Part shown: positions 53,121 to 63,264 of the stretch, piece after piece | Numbering within the stretch: position 1 is the stretch's first letter | Layout of the letters: the number at the start of each line of letters is the position of its first letter | Origin: Tateyamaria sp. Alg231-49 | GTDB lineage: Bacteria; Pseudomonadota; Alphaproteobacteria; Rhodobacterales; Rhodobacteraceae | Length of the DNA stretch: 64,000 nucleotides | Direction: 5' to 3' | Assembly (NCBI RefSeq): GCF_900143535.1 | Contig: NZ_FRFA01000003.1 | Span: forward strand, 248,001-312,000 | The notes under the pieces: generated by a model | Databases searched by the model: none | What the model was told of the DNA's origin: nothing | Seen by the model: the letters and a program-made list of their open reading frames with translations, nothing else | Made by a program: the position numbers and the translations under genes

Positions 53121-53833
53121 CGCGCCTCTGCCTCTGCTTTCGGCGATTTGATGGTCCAGCACAGAATATCCGCCCCTGCTGCCTTCAATTCCGCCACGCG
53201 CGGGCGGGACAAGTCCGCAGCGTCGTGGCTGACAAAGCTGGCTTTGACACGGTCGTAGTCCGGGATAGCACGCAAAGCCTCGCACGTCGCCCGAGACAAG
53301 GGCCAGTCTTTGGGATTATAGCCACTGGTTACCAGACCCCGCGGGACATCGGGGCAAAGTTCAGCCATGCGGGCGACAGAGTGCGGATTGAAAGACATCA
53401 CAGCCACAGGGCCCGCGTAGGCCTGCAATGCCTTCGCCACCGCTTCCTCAAGCGGACCGATCTGCTCTCCCATTGCGCCGTCCTGATCCTTGATCTCAAT
53501 CAGCACCGGAACCTGTCCTGCGACCAAAGCAAGAATTTCCGGCAAGGACGGTATCCCTTCTGATCCGCCGCGCAAAGTCGTTTGCGCAAGGACAGATGCC
53601 GTCCGTGCGCGCACTGAACCACTGGCTTCAGCCAACCGGTCAAGGGCATAGTCGTGAAAGACCATGGCGGCGCTGTCCGCTGACAGTTGCACGTCGATCT
53701 CAATGCCATAACCATGGGCAATGGCCGCCGAAATCGCCGCGCGGCTGTTTTCGGGTCGCCCGTCGGTCACATCATGCAAGGCACGATGCGCCAACGGTGT
53801 GGTCAGAAAAACGGGATCGAGTCGGGGCCTCAT
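53066..53833 (-). CDS. Glycerophosphodiester phosphodiesterase
   Basis: A 255-residue GDPD/UgpQ-type TIM-barrel enzyme that releases glycerol 3-phosphate from glycerophosphodiesters. Motifs: AHRALHDVTDGRPENS (catalytic His, Glu), GIEIDVQLSADSAAMVFHD (metal-binding Glu/Asp and second His) and VLIEIKDQ. It has no signal peptide, so it is cytoplasmic. Its ATG overlaps the RidA-like gene stop by four bases. The 3' end has been duplicated on the other side of the glycosyltransferase gene. Confidence 0.93.
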   Translation of the reverse strand: MRPRLDPVFLTTPLAHRALHDVTDGRPENSRAAISAAIAHGYGIEIDVQLSADSAAMVFHDYALDRLAEASGSVRARTASVLAQTTLRGGSEGIPSLPEILALVAGQVPVLIEIKDQDGAMGEQIGPLEEAVAKALQAYAGPVAVMSFNPHSVARMAELCPDVPRGLVTSGYNPKDWPLSRATCEALRAIPDYDRVKASFVSHDAADLSRPRVAELKAAGADILCWTIKSPKAEAEARKIAQNVTFEGYLAAHPG

Positions 53834-54288
53834 TTGATCTGAAAGATGCCTTCGATCTCGACCGCGACGCCAAGGGGCAAAGACGCCGCAGACACCGCCG
53901 AGCGGCTGTGACGGCCCGCATCGCCCAGTGCTTCGACCAGAAAGTCAGAGGCGCCGTTGATCACTTGTGGTTGTTGTGTGAAATCTGCCGTGGAATTCAC
54001 AAAACCGGTCAGTTTCACAACCCGCACAAGGCGGTCAATGTCGCCACCGCATGCCGCTTTGACTTGCGCCAAAAGGCTGATGGCACAGGTTTTGGCCGCG
54101 GCCGCCCCGGCCTCGACTTCCATATCCGCGCCCAATTTCCCCGTGATCAGCCCATCCGCTCCGTTCGAGATCTGACCCGAAACATAGACAATGTCGCCGA
54201 TCTGCACGAAGGGCACATAGTTGGCGGCGGGCGCTGGCGCGTCAGGCAAAGTGACGCCAAGGTCGGCAAGGCGAGCGGCAATAGACAT
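53830..54288 (-). CDS. RidA/YjgF family protein
   Basis: A 152-residue RidA-type protein: VPFVQIGDIVYVSGQIS near residue 25, then VVKLTGFVNSTADF and the C-terminal VAVEIEGIFQ. RidA hydrolyses reactive enamine/imine intermediates made by PLP enzymes; the typical Arg105-type residue is replaced in VNSTADFTQQPQVINGASDF by other residues, so deaminase activity is uncertain. It is longer than classical RidA (about 128) and belongs to the extended-N-terminus subgroup. Coupled to the GDPD gene. Confidence 0.87.
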   Translation of the reverse strand: MSIAARLADLGVTLPDAPAPAANYVPFVQIGDIVYVSGQISNGADGLITGKLGADMEVEAGAAAAKTCAISLLAQVKAACGGDIDRLVRVVKLTGFVNSTADFTQQPQVINGASDFLVEALGDAGRHSRSAVSAASLPLGVAVEIEGIFQIK

Positions 54289-54753
54289 GGGTTGATCCTT
54301 TCTGGCGATCTGGGTTTGGCGCAGACGCTAGACTCAAGCCATCACCGCGAAAAGGGCGAAAGATCAGGATTCGCGAAATGCCTTGTAGAAATAGCCCCCA
54401 TCAGTTTGATCAAGTAGATCAAAGGCGCGCGCTCAAAGGACAAACGCAGCCCGCGACTTCGGTGTCGAGCATCTGATCAACTGTGACCGCAGCACGTCGG
54501 ACTAGATTACATTGATGCGCTGCTTGGACCCTCGCGTGACGGGCAAGTTCGCCTAAACAGCCATCCGATGCGGCCACCTGGCGTTGCGTCAGCATCTTTT
54601 CGCTTTCATGAGGATCATTCTTGCCAAAAACGCCTGCTTCCAACCCGGTTTTGTGTAACGCAACAGACACATCCCCATAAATCGGCGTTGCACGCACTGT
54701 GCATTTTGCAGACAAACACTAGGTAGTTGTTACGAAATTGCCGGAGATTTTGA
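54289..54753. other. 465-base gap upstream of mlaA
   Basis: No gene can be supported. A minus-strand open frame (54419-54715, 98 codons) has no recognisable sequence, no ribosome site and an atypical composition, so I treat it as chance. The mlaA promoter should lie at the right end. Confidence 0.4.
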
Positions 54754-55518
54754 GTGACCCTATTTTCCCGCCTGCACCGTGCCACTGTGCTCGTGCTTGT
54801 TGTGTCCCTTTTGGGCGCGTGCGCGGGGTCCAATGGCACAGCGATCACGCCCGAAGGGATCAATGACCCCAACGAGAAAGCGAACCGCGGCGTACATGAA
54901 TTCAATCGCAGCCTCGACCGGGCCTTTATCCGGCCAGCAGGCGTTGGATATACCAACTTTGTGCCCGACGGGCTAGAAGACGGCATCACCAATTTTGCGC
55001 TTAATCTGGAAGAGCCCAAAAATGTGGTGAATAGCTTGTTGCAGGGCAATCTGCGCGGCGCGGGCCTGTCTCTTTTCAGCTTTGTAACCAACACAACGCT
55101 GGGGTTTGGCGGGATAATCGACGCTACTCGAGAACTCGGCATTCCTGAAAATGACACCGATTTCGGTGAAACGTTGTATGTCTGGGGCGTCGGTGAAGGC
55201 AACTATATCGAATTACCGTTTGTGGGACCATCCACCCATCGCAGAACGGCAGGCTTGGTTGTGGACCTGTTTACGAACCCGCTCAGCGCCGTTTTTGACG
55301 GCCGTAGCAGATTTTTCTATCTGACCCCGGCCGGCTTCGCATCAGGTCTGTCGGCACGGGGTCGCTTTACAGACACAATCGACTCGGTGCTGTATGAAAG
55401 TGCGGACAGCTATGCTCAAGCGCGGCTGATCTATTTGCAAAACCGCAGGTTCAAGCTTGGCGACGCAGAGTCGAGCACCGAAATTGACCCGTTTGAATTG
55501 GACACCGAGGGGTTCTGA
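54754..55518 (+). CDS. mlaA: MlaA (VacJ) outer-membrane lipoprotein
   Basis: A 254-residue MlaA. A signal peptide with lipobox LLGAC (Cys near residue 23) is followed by the VacJ domain: DPNEKANRGVHEFNRSLDRAF, VGEGNYIELPFVGPS and RFTDTIDSVLYE. It extracts misplaced phospholipids from the outer leaflet and passes them to MlaC. GTG start at 54754. mlaC follows one base after the stop codon. The inner-membrane mlaFED genes are not in the window. Confidence 0.95.
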   Translation: MTLFSRLHRATVLVLVVSLLGACAGSNGTAITPEGINDPNEKANRGVHEFNRSLDRAFIRPAGVGYTNFVPDGLEDGITNFALNLEEPKNVVNSLLQGNLRGAGLSLFSFVTNTTLGFGGIIDATRELGIPENDTDFGETLYVWGVGEGNYIELPFVGPSTHRRTAGLVVDLFTNPLSAVFDGRSRFFYLTPAGFASGLSARGRFTDTIDSVLYESADSYAQARLIYLQNRRFKLGDAESSTEIDPFELDTEGF

Positions 55519-55519
55519 T

Positions 55520-56107
55520 ATGCAGAGACGAAACTTTTTGGCGATAACTGGCGCATCCGCCCTTTTGCCTGCCTTGCCAGCGTGGGCGTTGACCGATGCC
55601 AGCGCAAAGAAGTTGGTGGATGCATTGGTGAACGACGTGAACAAAGTCATCACCTCGGGCAAGAGCGAACAGGCAATGTATTCCGAATTTGCCCGCATTT
55701 TTGCGCGTTACAGTGACACATCTTACATCTCTGCTTACGCGATGGGGGCTGACGGGCGTACAGCCTCGAAGTCCCAAAAACGAGCCTTTTCCGACGCGTT
55801 TCAGAGTTATATCGCGCGCAAGTACGGGCGCCGTTTCCGCGAATTCATCGGCGGGCGGCTTGAGGTGAAATCCGTGCGTCGGGTCAAAAACTGGTACGAA
55901 GTCGACACCACCGCGTTCCTGCAAGGAGAGGCGCCTTTCACGGTGACCTTCCACGTGTCGAACCGGACCGGGCGTGATCTGTTCTTCAACATGTTCATCG
56001 AGGGCATCAATCTGCTGTTGACCGAACGGGCCGAAGTCGGCGCGTTGATCGACCGCAATGGCGGAAATATCGATGGCATGATCCGCGACCTTAAATCGGC
56101 GGGCTAA
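55520..56107 (+). CDS. mlaC: MlaC-like periplasmic phospholipid carrier
   Basis: A 195-residue Ttg2D/MlaC-family protein that ferries phospholipid across the periplasm. The start MQRRNFLAITGASALLPALP has an RR-x-F-L twin-arginine-like motif, so Tat export is possible, unlike E. coli MlaC. The mature domain shows ARIFARYSDTSYISAYAMG and RRFREFIGGRLEVKSVRRV. It is directly downstream of mlaA and converges with the PBP1A gene. Confidence 0.9.
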   Translation: MQRRNFLAITGASALLPALPAWALTDASAKKLVDALVNDVNKVITSGKSEQAMYSEFARIFARYSDTSYISAYAMGADGRTASKSQKRAFSDAFQSYIARKYGRRFREFIGGRLEVKSVRRVKNWYEVDTTAFLQGEAPFTVTFHVSNRTGRDLFFNMFIEGINLLLTERAEVGALIDRNGGNIDGMIRDLKSAG

Positions 56108-56117
56108 GCCGGCGCGC

Positions 56118-58337
56118 TCAGCGATCACGCACGCCCAGTATATCGCGCAACAGTTTTTCGACCAGGCCCTCAGTGGTGCGAGGGATGTCCCTACCTCTTG
56201 GTTGGGACGAAGGAGTGTTTTGTTGCTCCGGTCCCTTGGTCTGCACGCCGTCAGGTTCACGCATTGGCAAGGGGCGTGCAGGCACCCCTTCGTGGACACG
56301 CACCATCGTTTCGCGCCAGATTTCAGCCGGAAGACCACCGCCCGTCACACCAGTTAGCGGGGTGTTGTCATCATACCCCATCCAGACTCCGGCCACGTAA
56401 TCGGCTGTGAACCCGACGAACCACGCGTCACGCGCGGCCTGCGTTGTCCCGGTCTTACCCGCAATTTCGCGATCTCCGAACTGAGCCCGCTTACCAGTGC
56501 CCTGGCTGACCACTTTTTCCATCATCCAGATTAACTCTGCCGCCGCCTGATCCTGAATGACGCGCTCGCGGATACCACCGCCGGTGCCCATCAGAGGGGC
56601 GTCATCCCCCTGCAGGCGCAAATCCACCAGACCATAGGGCGTCACGGATGATCCGCCATTTAGAATACCTGCATAGGCGCCGGTCATATCCAAAAGCGTG
56701 CTTTCGGATGCACCAAGCGCCAGTGCAGGCCCATCGGCCAGATCGCTCACGATCCCAAAGTCGCTGGCCACACGGCGCACCAGATCTCGTCCCACACTTT
56801 CCGACACTTTAACGGCTGGGATATTCAACGAGTCCTGTAGCGCCTCGGTCAGGGTGACTCTGCCGCGGTAGTCGTTGGTGTAGTTGCGCGGGGACCAGGG
56901 ACCTGAGCCGGGGATATCAATGGTGAGCGGTTCATCCACAACCGTGGCAAGCGGTGAATACCCCAGTTCGAGCGCTGCGGCGTAGACAAAGGGTTTGAAG
57001 GCAGACCCGGTTTGGCGTTCGGCCTGAATGGCACGGTTGAACACGCCAGACGCGCGGGTTTCGCGCCCGCCCACCATGGCGCGCACCGCGCCGTCCGCAC
57101 TCATCACCACAACGGCGGCCTGCGCCTTAGACCCTTCGCGTACCTTGTTCTCAAAAACGTAAATCAACGCCTCTTCTGCTGCGCGTTGCAGGCGCTGATC
57201 CAACGTGGTGCGGATGATCACATCTTCTTGCGTGTTTCGTGTGAAGAACTCGGGTCCCGTCGACATCACCCAGTCGGCAAAATATCCGCCAGCATTGCGT
57301 CTGGCCGCAGGGGCAAGGCCAGCGGGGTTCTGTTGCCACTTGGTAACCTCTGCCTCCGACAAATACCCTTGTTCACCCATTAGGCGCAGAATAGTTGCTG
57401 CGCGGTCATGTGAGCGTTGCAAATTTGTGGTTGGCGCATCACGCGATGGCGCCGTCAAAAGCCCGGCAATCATCGCAGCCTGAGATGGGTTCAGATCGGA
57501 TGCAGGAACCCCAAAATACCGCTGAGCGGCCGCCTCTGCCCCATAGGCGCCACCACCCATATAAGCCCGGTTGAGATAGATCGACAGAATCTCATCCTTG
57601 GAATACTTCACTTCCATCGCCAGCGCATAGACCGCCTCTTTGGCCTTGCGTTGGATAGACCCACGGCGGCAATCAGCGACGTAGGCTGCCTCGTTTTCCC
57701 ATTCAGAGGCGACGTATTCCTCGCCCAGACACAGCAGTTTTGCAGTTTGCTGGGTGATCGTTGAACCGCCGTGACCTGACAGCGGGCCGCGCCCTTCGCT
57801 AAGATTGATGCGCACCGCACTGGCTACACCGCGTGGGCTGATGCCGAAATGGCGGTAAAACCGCTTGTCCTCGGTCGCAACCACCGCGTTTTTAAGCGCG
57901 GGAGAGACTGTTTGCGCAGTCACTGGCCCGCCGAACTGATCGCCACGACGGGCAAATATCTGTTCATCACGATCCAGCAGGGTGACGGACCCACGTGCCC
58001 GGCCGTCCACCAGTGCTGATGCATCTGGCAAAGTCGTCCAGTAAAAGCCGACAAAGAGCGCCAGAACGGCACAAGCAGCGGCAGTGACCCGCCAAGTGAT
58101 TTTCCAAATGAGGCGAAGGAACCAGCGGATCACGCGGGTGAAAATGTTGCCTTTGGGCTTTTTGCGCAGAGCCCGTTTGCGCTTGGCCGGAGCAGCCTTT
58201 TTCGGACTCGGCTTTTGGGCCTTGGAACCATAGCGGCGTTCAGCCACCAAAGGCCGCTTGCCCTTTTTTGAATCACGCATCTGACGACCCCTGCCCGGCC
58301 TGTTCTTTGGCGCTACCATATCGACTTTGAACTGCAT
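56118..58337 (-). CDS. Penicillin-binding protein 1A (bifunctional)
   Basis: A 739-residue peptidoglycan glycosyltransferase/transpeptidase. A long basic cytoplasmic tail (residues 1-65, rich in Lys/Arg) and one membrane helix (about 75-100) precede the GT51 domain with ATEDKRFYRHFGI (catalytic Glu) and GGSTITQQTAK. The transpeptidase domain has TGSAFKPF (Ser nucleophile, S-x-x-K), SLN and KTGTTQ. C-terminal tail is Pro/Gln/Arg-rich. ATG at 58337 preferred over GTG at 58343. Confidence 0.94.
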   Translation of the reverse strand: MQFKVDMVAPKNRPGRGRQMRDSKKGKRPLVAERRYGSKAQKPSPKKAAPAKRKRALRKKPKGNIFTRVIRWFLRLIWKITWRVTAAACAVLALFVGFYWTTLPDASALVDGRARGSVTLLDRDEQIFARRGDQFGGPVTAQTVSPALKNAVVATEDKRFYRHFGISPRGVASAVRINLSEGRGPLSGHGGSTITQQTAKLLCLGEEYVASEWENEAAYVADCRRGSIQRKAKEAVYALAMEVKYSKDEILSIYLNRAYMGGGAYGAEAAAQRYFGVPASDLNPSQAAMIAGLLTAPSRDAPTTNLQRSHDRAATILRLMGEQGYLSEAEVTKWQQNPAGLAPAARRNAGGYFADWVMSTGPEFFTRNTQEDVIIRTTLDQRLQRAAEEALIYVFENKVREGSKAQAAVVVMSADGAVRAMVGGRETRASGVFNRAIQAERQTGSAFKPFVYAAALELGYSPLATVVDEPLTIDIPGSGPWSPRNYTNDYRGRVTLTEALQDSLNIPAVKVSESVGRDLVRRVASDFGIVSDLADGPALALGASESTLLDMTGAYAGILNGGSSVTPYGLVDLRLQGDDAPLMGTGGGIRERVIQDQAAAELIWMMEKVVSQGTGKRAQFGDREIAGKTGTTQAARDAWFVGFTADYVAGVWMGYDDNTPLTGVTGGGLPAEIWRETMVRVHEGVPARPLPMREPDGVQTKGPEQQNTPSSQPRGRDIPRTTEGLVEKLLRDILGVRDR

Positions 58338-58380
58338 TGCCACGCCTCGACAAATGCGGCGTGCGATTCTTATTTGCTAA

Positions 58381-58872
<492 letters not shown>

Positions 58873-58899
58873 GCGCTCCAACAAAGGGAAAAACGGAAT

Positions 58900-60210
58900 A
58901 TGAAACTCACGAAATCTCTCCTCGTTGGCGCAGGTTTGAACGCACTGCCGACGCTGGCGCTGGCACAGGATGCCGCTCCGGGCTTTGACGAGATCGGCCC
59001 GTATATCATGACAACTCTGCTGTTTTGTATGGCAGGCTTTCTTGTTTTCTTCATGGCCGCAGGCTTTGCGATGCTCGAAGGCGGTCTGGTCCGCTCCAAG
59101 AACGTCACAATGCAGATGACCAAGAACATCGCTTTGTTCTCTATTGCTGCGATTATGTACTGGTTGGTCGGTTTCAACACAATGTATCCCGGCGACTTCA
59201 ACGGTTACTTCGCGATCGGTGGTCAGACAGTCCTTGATGCAGTGGGTGTATCGGCGGCTGACGCAGCACTCGACTATGCGTCAGTTGGTTCTGACTTCTT
59301 CTTCCAGCTGGTGTTTGTCGCAGCGACAGCCTCCATCGTGTCGGGTGCCGTGGCTGAACGCATCAAGCTGTGGCCCTTCCTGATATTCGTCATCGTTCTG
59401 ACCGGTTTCATGTACCCCATCTCCGGGTCATGGCAGTGGGGCGGCGGCTGGTTGTCCGAAGCAGGCTTCTCCGACTTTGCTGGTTCGACAGTCGTGCACT
59501 CTGTGGGTGGCTGGGCTGCTCTGGCTGGTGTGATTGTGCTTGGCCCGCGCCTTGGCAAATACAAGGACGGCAAGGTTAACCCAATGCCCGGTTCGAACCT
59601 GGCACTTGCCACACTGGGTACGTTTATCCTGTGGCTGGGTTGGTTTGGCTTTAACGGTGGCTCGCAGCTCGCAATGGGCACAGTGGGCGACGTGTCCGAC
59701 GTGTCGCGCATCTTTGCCAACACCAACATGGCCGCCGCGGCCGGTGCTGTCACAGCGCTGATCCTGACTCAGGTTCTTTACAAAAAACCTGACCTGACCA
59801 TGGTGCTGAACGGTGCGCTTGCGGGGCTGGTGTCGATCACGGCTGAACCCCTCGCGCCCACACTGTTTGGCTCGCTGTGGATCGGTGCTGTGGGTGGTAT
59901 CATCGTGGTCCTGTCCATTCCGATGCTCGACAAGTTCAAGTTGGACGACGTCGTCGGCGCAATCCCGGTCCACCTGTTCGCAGGTATCTGGGGTACAATC
60001 GCGGTGGTCTTCTACAACTCCGACGCGTCGTTGTTTACACAGATCAAAGGCATCTTGGCCTACGGTGTGTTCACCTTCGTCGCCTCGTTGATTGTGTGGT
60101 TCATCCTCAAGGCAGCCATGGGTATCCGTGTCAGCGAGGAGGACGAGATCAACGGTCTCGACATGGCCGAACTGGGTATGGAAGCCTATCCTGAGTTCTC
60201 GAAGGGTTAA
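58900..60210 (+). CDS. amtB: Ammonium transporter AmtB
   Basis: A 436-residue ammonium channel. It has a probable signal peptide (about residues 1-22, LPTLALAQDA) and 11 hydrophobic segments. Family landmarks are ALLEGG-like FAMLEGGLVRSKN, FAGSTVVHSVGGWAAL (pore His), and FAGIWGTIAVVFY (second pore His region is HLFAGIWG). The hydrophilic C-terminus contacts GlnK. A strong terminator follows. Confidence 0.96.
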   Translation: MKLTKSLLVGAGLNALPTLALAQDAAPGFDEIGPYIMTTLLFCMAGFLVFFMAAGFAMLEGGLVRSKNVTMQMTKNIALFSIAAIMYWLVGFNTMYPGDFNGYFAIGGQTVLDAVGVSAADAALDYASVGSDFFFQLVFVAATASIVSGAVAERIKLWPFLIFVIVLTGFMYPISGSWQWGGGWLSEAGFSDFAGSTVVHSVGGWAALAGVIVLGPRLGKYKDGKVNPMPGSNLALATLGTFILWLGWFGFNGGSQLAMGTVGDVSDVSRIFANTNMAAAAGAVTALILTQVLYKKPDLTMVLNGALAGLVSITAEPLAPTLFGSLWIGAVGGIIVVLSIPMLDKFKLDDVVGAIPVHLFAGIWGTIAVVFYNSDASLFTQIKGILAYGVFTFVASLIVWFILKAAMGIRVSEEDEINGLDMAELGMEAYPEFSKG

Positions 60211-60237
60211 CGCCCAAACGAAAGACCAAAAAATTGG

Positions 60238-60267
60238 AAAGGCCGGGCATCGCTGCCCGGCCTTTTT
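60238..60267 (+). terminator. Rho-independent terminator of glnK-amtB
   Basis: AAAGGCCGGGCA (60238-60249) pairs with TGCCCGGCCTTTTT around TCGC. It also stands between amtB and the convergent aminotransferase gene. Confidence 0.9.
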
Positions 60268-60293
60268 CATGTCCAGTTCGCAAGGGCGACGCG

Positions 60294-61475
60294 TCAGACG
60301 CCAGCGGCGATAATCGCATCCGCAAGAATTGGTATCGATTGCTCGTTCAGGCCCGCAATGTTCATGCGACTGTCGCCAACCATATAGATCCCATGATCTT
60401 CCCGCATCTTCACCACCTGTTCAGGTGTCGCCCCAATGCCGGAAAACATGCCCCGGTGTTCGGCGAGAAATCCAAAGCGGTCGGACCCGGCCCGTTGCTG
60501 CAAAGCATGTGCCAACTGTTCACGCAGGCCCAGCATCGACAGGCGTACTTCTTCTAACTCGGTCATCCATTCGGCGCGCAGATCATCGTCGTTCAGGATC
60601 ATCGTGACCAAGCGCGCGCCGTGATCTGGGGGAAAAGAAAAGTTCTGGCGGTTGAGGTAAGCAAGCGTGCCTTGGGAGATTGCCCTATCCGTGCCGCTGG
60701 CAACCATCATCAGGATGCCAGTACGCTCGCGGTAGATGCCAAAGTTCTTAGAACAACTCGCCGCGATCAGGCATTCGGGCACAGCCGCTGCAACGGCCCG
60801 CGTGGCCGCCGCATCTGCATCCAGACCATCGCCAAACCCTTGATAGGCGATGTCGATCATCGGCACAGCGCCCGTTTCCAGCAGAACAGCAATAACGTCC
60901 TGCCACTGTGCCATGGTCAGGTTCGCACCTGTCGGGTTGTGACAACAGCCATGCAGCAGCACGACATCTCCGGCGCGTGCCGTTTTGAGATCAGTGATCA
61001 TTCCGTCAAAATCGACACCGCGCGTGGCGTCATCAAAATAGCGATACAACGCTGTTTCGATCCCAAGGTGGTCAAGGATCGACAGGTGGTTTGGCCATGT
61101 CGGGTTCGACACAAAAATCTTTGCATCGGGTCGCGCCATTTGGACCAACTCGAACGCCTGACGCACGGCCCCGGTGCCACCGGGAGTGGCCGCCGCGGCG
61201 ACATCCTCACGCGCGACCGCATCGCCCAGAACCAGTTTGATCATCGCATCCGAAAAGGCAGGGTCACCAACCAGCCCAACATAGGACTTCGACGTTTCGG
61301 CCTCCCACAATTGCTGCTCGGCCGCTTTAATCGCGCGCATGATCGGTGTGTTGCCGCTGGCGTCTTTGTAGACACCCACGCCAAGGTCGACTTTGTCGCT
61401 GCGCGGGTCTTCGCGGTACATCTGCATCAGCATCAGGATGCCATCGGGTTTCTGGGCAGTTAGGTGTTCAAACAT
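60294..61475 (-). CDS. Aromatic/aspartate aminotransferase (class I)
   Basis: A 393-residue PLP aminotransferase of the AspC/TyrB branch. It shows GVGVYKDASGNTPIM, the active-site motif LIAASCSKNFGIYRERTG (PLP-binding Lys in CSKNFG), and the C-terminal DSRMNIAGLNEQSIP (substrate Arg in SRMN). It transfers amino groups between aromatic or dicarboxylic amino acids and 2-oxoglutarate. ATG at 61475 follows GGAGACGC and shares a base with the sulfurtransferase stop (TGATG). Confidence 0.93.
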   Translation of the reverse strand: MFEHLTAQKPDGILMLMQMYREDPRSDKVDLGVGVYKDASGNTPIMRAIKAAEQQLWEAETSKSYVGLVGDPAFSDAMIKLVLGDAVAREDVAAAATPGGTGAVRQAFELVQMARPDAKIFVSNPTWPNHLSILDHLGIETALYRYFDDATRGVDFDGMITDLKTARAGDVVLLHGCCHNPTGANLTMAQWQDVIAVLLETGAVPMIDIAYQGFGDGLDADAAATRAVAAAVPECLIAASCSKNFGIYRERTGILMMVASGTDRAISQGTLAYLNRQNFSFPPDHGARLVTMILNDDDLRAEWMTELEEVRLSMLGLREQLAHALQQRAGSDRFGFLAEHRGMFSGIGATPEQVVKMREDHGIYMVGDSRMNIAGLNEQSIPILADAIIAAGV

Positions 61476-62329
61476 CAGGCGTCTCCTGTGGCGACGGGCA
61501 CGGTGGGGAACATCCCCCATTCGGCCCATGATCCGTCATAAAGCGACCAGCTGTTATTGCCGAGCCGCTCAAGCGCAAGTGACAAGATGGCCGCCGTGAT
61601 TCCTGACCCGCATGTGGTAATCACCGGTTTGGTCACATCCACGCCCGCAGCCTCAAAAACCGCGCGGGTTTCGTCAGGCGTTTTCATGGTCTTGTCGCTG
61701 TTCAAAAGCCCGGTGAAGGGCACATTGCGCGACCCTGGCACGTGGCCAGCACGCAGGCCTTCACGCGGTTCAGGCGCATCGCCGCGAAACCGGCCGGCAG
61801 CGCGGGCATCTACGATCTGGGTAGACCCAAGCTTGGCAGCCTGCGACACCTGCGTCACATCGCGGACCAGGTAGTTCTGAAAGCGCACGGTCAAGTGGCG
61901 GTCCTTGACGACGGGGGGCATGTCCTCGACCGCGCGACCTTCGGCTTGCCACTTGGGCAAACCGCCATCCAGAACCGCGACATCACGGTGCCCCATCAGA
62001 CGGAACAGCCACCACACGCGCGGGGCGCTCTGTATGCCTGCGCCATCATAGACAACGATCTGGTGTCCATCGCCCACGCCCATGGCGCGCATGCGGCTCA
62101 TAAACTTTTCTGCAGGCGGCGCCATATGTGGCAAGTCAGAGCGGGCGTCGCTGATTTCATCTATGTCAAAGAAGCGCGCGCCGGGGATGTGTGCCGCGTC
62201 ATACTCCGCACGGGGATCACGTTCTACACCCGGCAGGTACCAGGACGCATCCAGAATGCGCAGGTCAGGGTCCTTAAGGTGGGCGGCCAGCCAATCGGTC
62301 GACACAAGTGTTCTGGGATCATCGGACAT
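61475..62329 (-). CDS. sseA: 3-Mercaptopyruvate sulfurtransferase
   Basis: A 284-residue double-rhodanese protein. The catalytic loop CGSGIT (Cys near residue 232) matches mercaptopyruvate sulfurtransferases rather than rhodanese CRKGVT. The N-terminal rhodanese domain has IVVYDGAGIQSAPRVWWL. It moves sulfur from 3-mercaptopyruvate to thiol acceptors. It is directly upstream of the aminotransferase gene; cysteine transamination yields mercaptopyruvate, so the pair could form one pathway. Confidence 0.93.
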   Translation of the reverse strand: MSDDPRTLVSTDWLAAHLKDPDLRILDASWYLPGVERDPRAEYDAAHIPGARFFDIDEISDARSDLPHMAPPAEKFMSRMRAMGVGDGHQIVVYDGAGIQSAPRVWWLFRLMGHRDVAVLDGGLPKWQAEGRAVEDMPPVVKDRHLTVRFQNYLVRDVTQVSQAAKLGSTQIVDARAAGRFRGDAPEPREGLRAGHVPGSRNVPFTGLLNSDKTMKTPDETRAVFEAAGVDVTKPVITTCGSGITAAILSLALERLGNNSWSLYDGSWAEWGMFPTVPVATGDA

Positions 62330-62430
62330 ATGCGTGCTCCGCGGCGCTATCAAAAACGCCCTTGGGTACCGCTCTGCGCCGTTTGTGACAAGGGGGCGTC
62401 GGCGACGAAACCCACGACTCAGAGGCTAAG

Positions 62431-62904
62431 TCAGCCCTGTTTCAACAAGCGCTGTTTCTGGCGGCCCCAGTCGCGCTTGGCGGACGTGTCCCGCTTATCA
62501 TGCAGCTTTTTGCCCTTGGCGATGCCGATTTTGATCTTGGCCATGCCTTTGTGATTGAAATAAAGGACGAGCGGCACCAGCGTCATGCCTTTGCGCTGGG
62601 TCTGGTTCCAGAGGTTGCTCAACTCCTTGCGGCTGACCAGCAGTTTGCGCCGCCGACGTTCCTCGTGCTTGAAGGATTTCGCCTGCAGGTAGGGCGCGAT
62701 GTAAGAGTTGACCAGCCAGAGTTCGCCATCTTCGACGGCGGCATAGCTTTCGGCAATGTTGGCCCCACCGACGCGCAGTGATTTGACCTCGGACCCTTCG
62801 AGGATGATGCCGCACTCGATGTCATCATCGATGGCATAGTCATAGCGCGCCCGCTTGTTTTCGGCCGCGATCTGGTAGTTTGGGTCTGATTTACCTTGTG
62901 CCAT
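62431..62904 (-). CDS. smpB: SsrA-binding protein SmpB
   Basis: A 157-residue Smp[40 protein letters not shown] and the C-terminal [19 protein letters not shown] tail that reads the empty A site. It binds tmRNA for ribosome rescue. The tmRNA gene itself is not in the window. Start ATG at 62904. Confidence 0.96.
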   Translation of the reverse strand: MAQGKSDPNYQIAAENKRARYDYAIDDDIECGIILEGSEVKSLRVGGANIAESYAAVEDGELWLVNSYIAPYLQAKSFKHEERRRRKLLVSRKELSNLWNQTQRKGMTLVPLVLYFNHKGMAKIKIGIAKGKKLHDKRDTSAKRDWGRQKQRLLKQG

Positions 62905-63264
62905 GGGCTGGGGATGTAGGCGGTGAGGGGGGGCGGTGCAAGAGGGCCCCGGCGGTGTCCCACGCTGGGACAGGTTTCGGGTGCAAGTAATTCAATGGGT
63001 TACAGAGGCGGATTAACCATATGTTTAGAATGGGCAGGGGCGCCCTGCATCGATGTCTCGTCAATCCAAGCCCCTTAGAACCCGCGCATTACACGTGATC
63101 CTTGACCTTGGGGCCCACATAGAGCCTGTGTGTCCAACAGTCCGCTAACAAGCCCCAAGACAGCGGGGGGCGACTTTGTTCACAGCTATTCAGGCGCCTG
63201 TCGCAGAAATGCTTTGAGGATGCGCCGCTGTTGCTGAATAGTGTTCAGCAATCGGAGGTGCTCA
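62905..63264. other. 360-base gap between smpB and the adenylate cyclase gene
   Basis: No gene or RNA is supported. A 31-codon frame at 63053 has no ribosome site. tmRNA, a common neighbour, was searched for by eye and not found. The cyclase promoter must lie in the right part. Confidence 0.4.

Noticed and set aside
54419-54715. 98-codon minus-strand frame upstream of mlaA
   Set aside because: No ribosome site, no recognisable sequence, and it lies over the likely mlaA promoter.
63053-63148. 31-codon frame between smpB and the cyclase gene
   Set aside because: No ribosome site and no similarity recognised.
62905-63264. tmRNA next to smpB
   Set aside because: No tmRNA-like 5' or 3' end or Ala acceptor sequence was seen.
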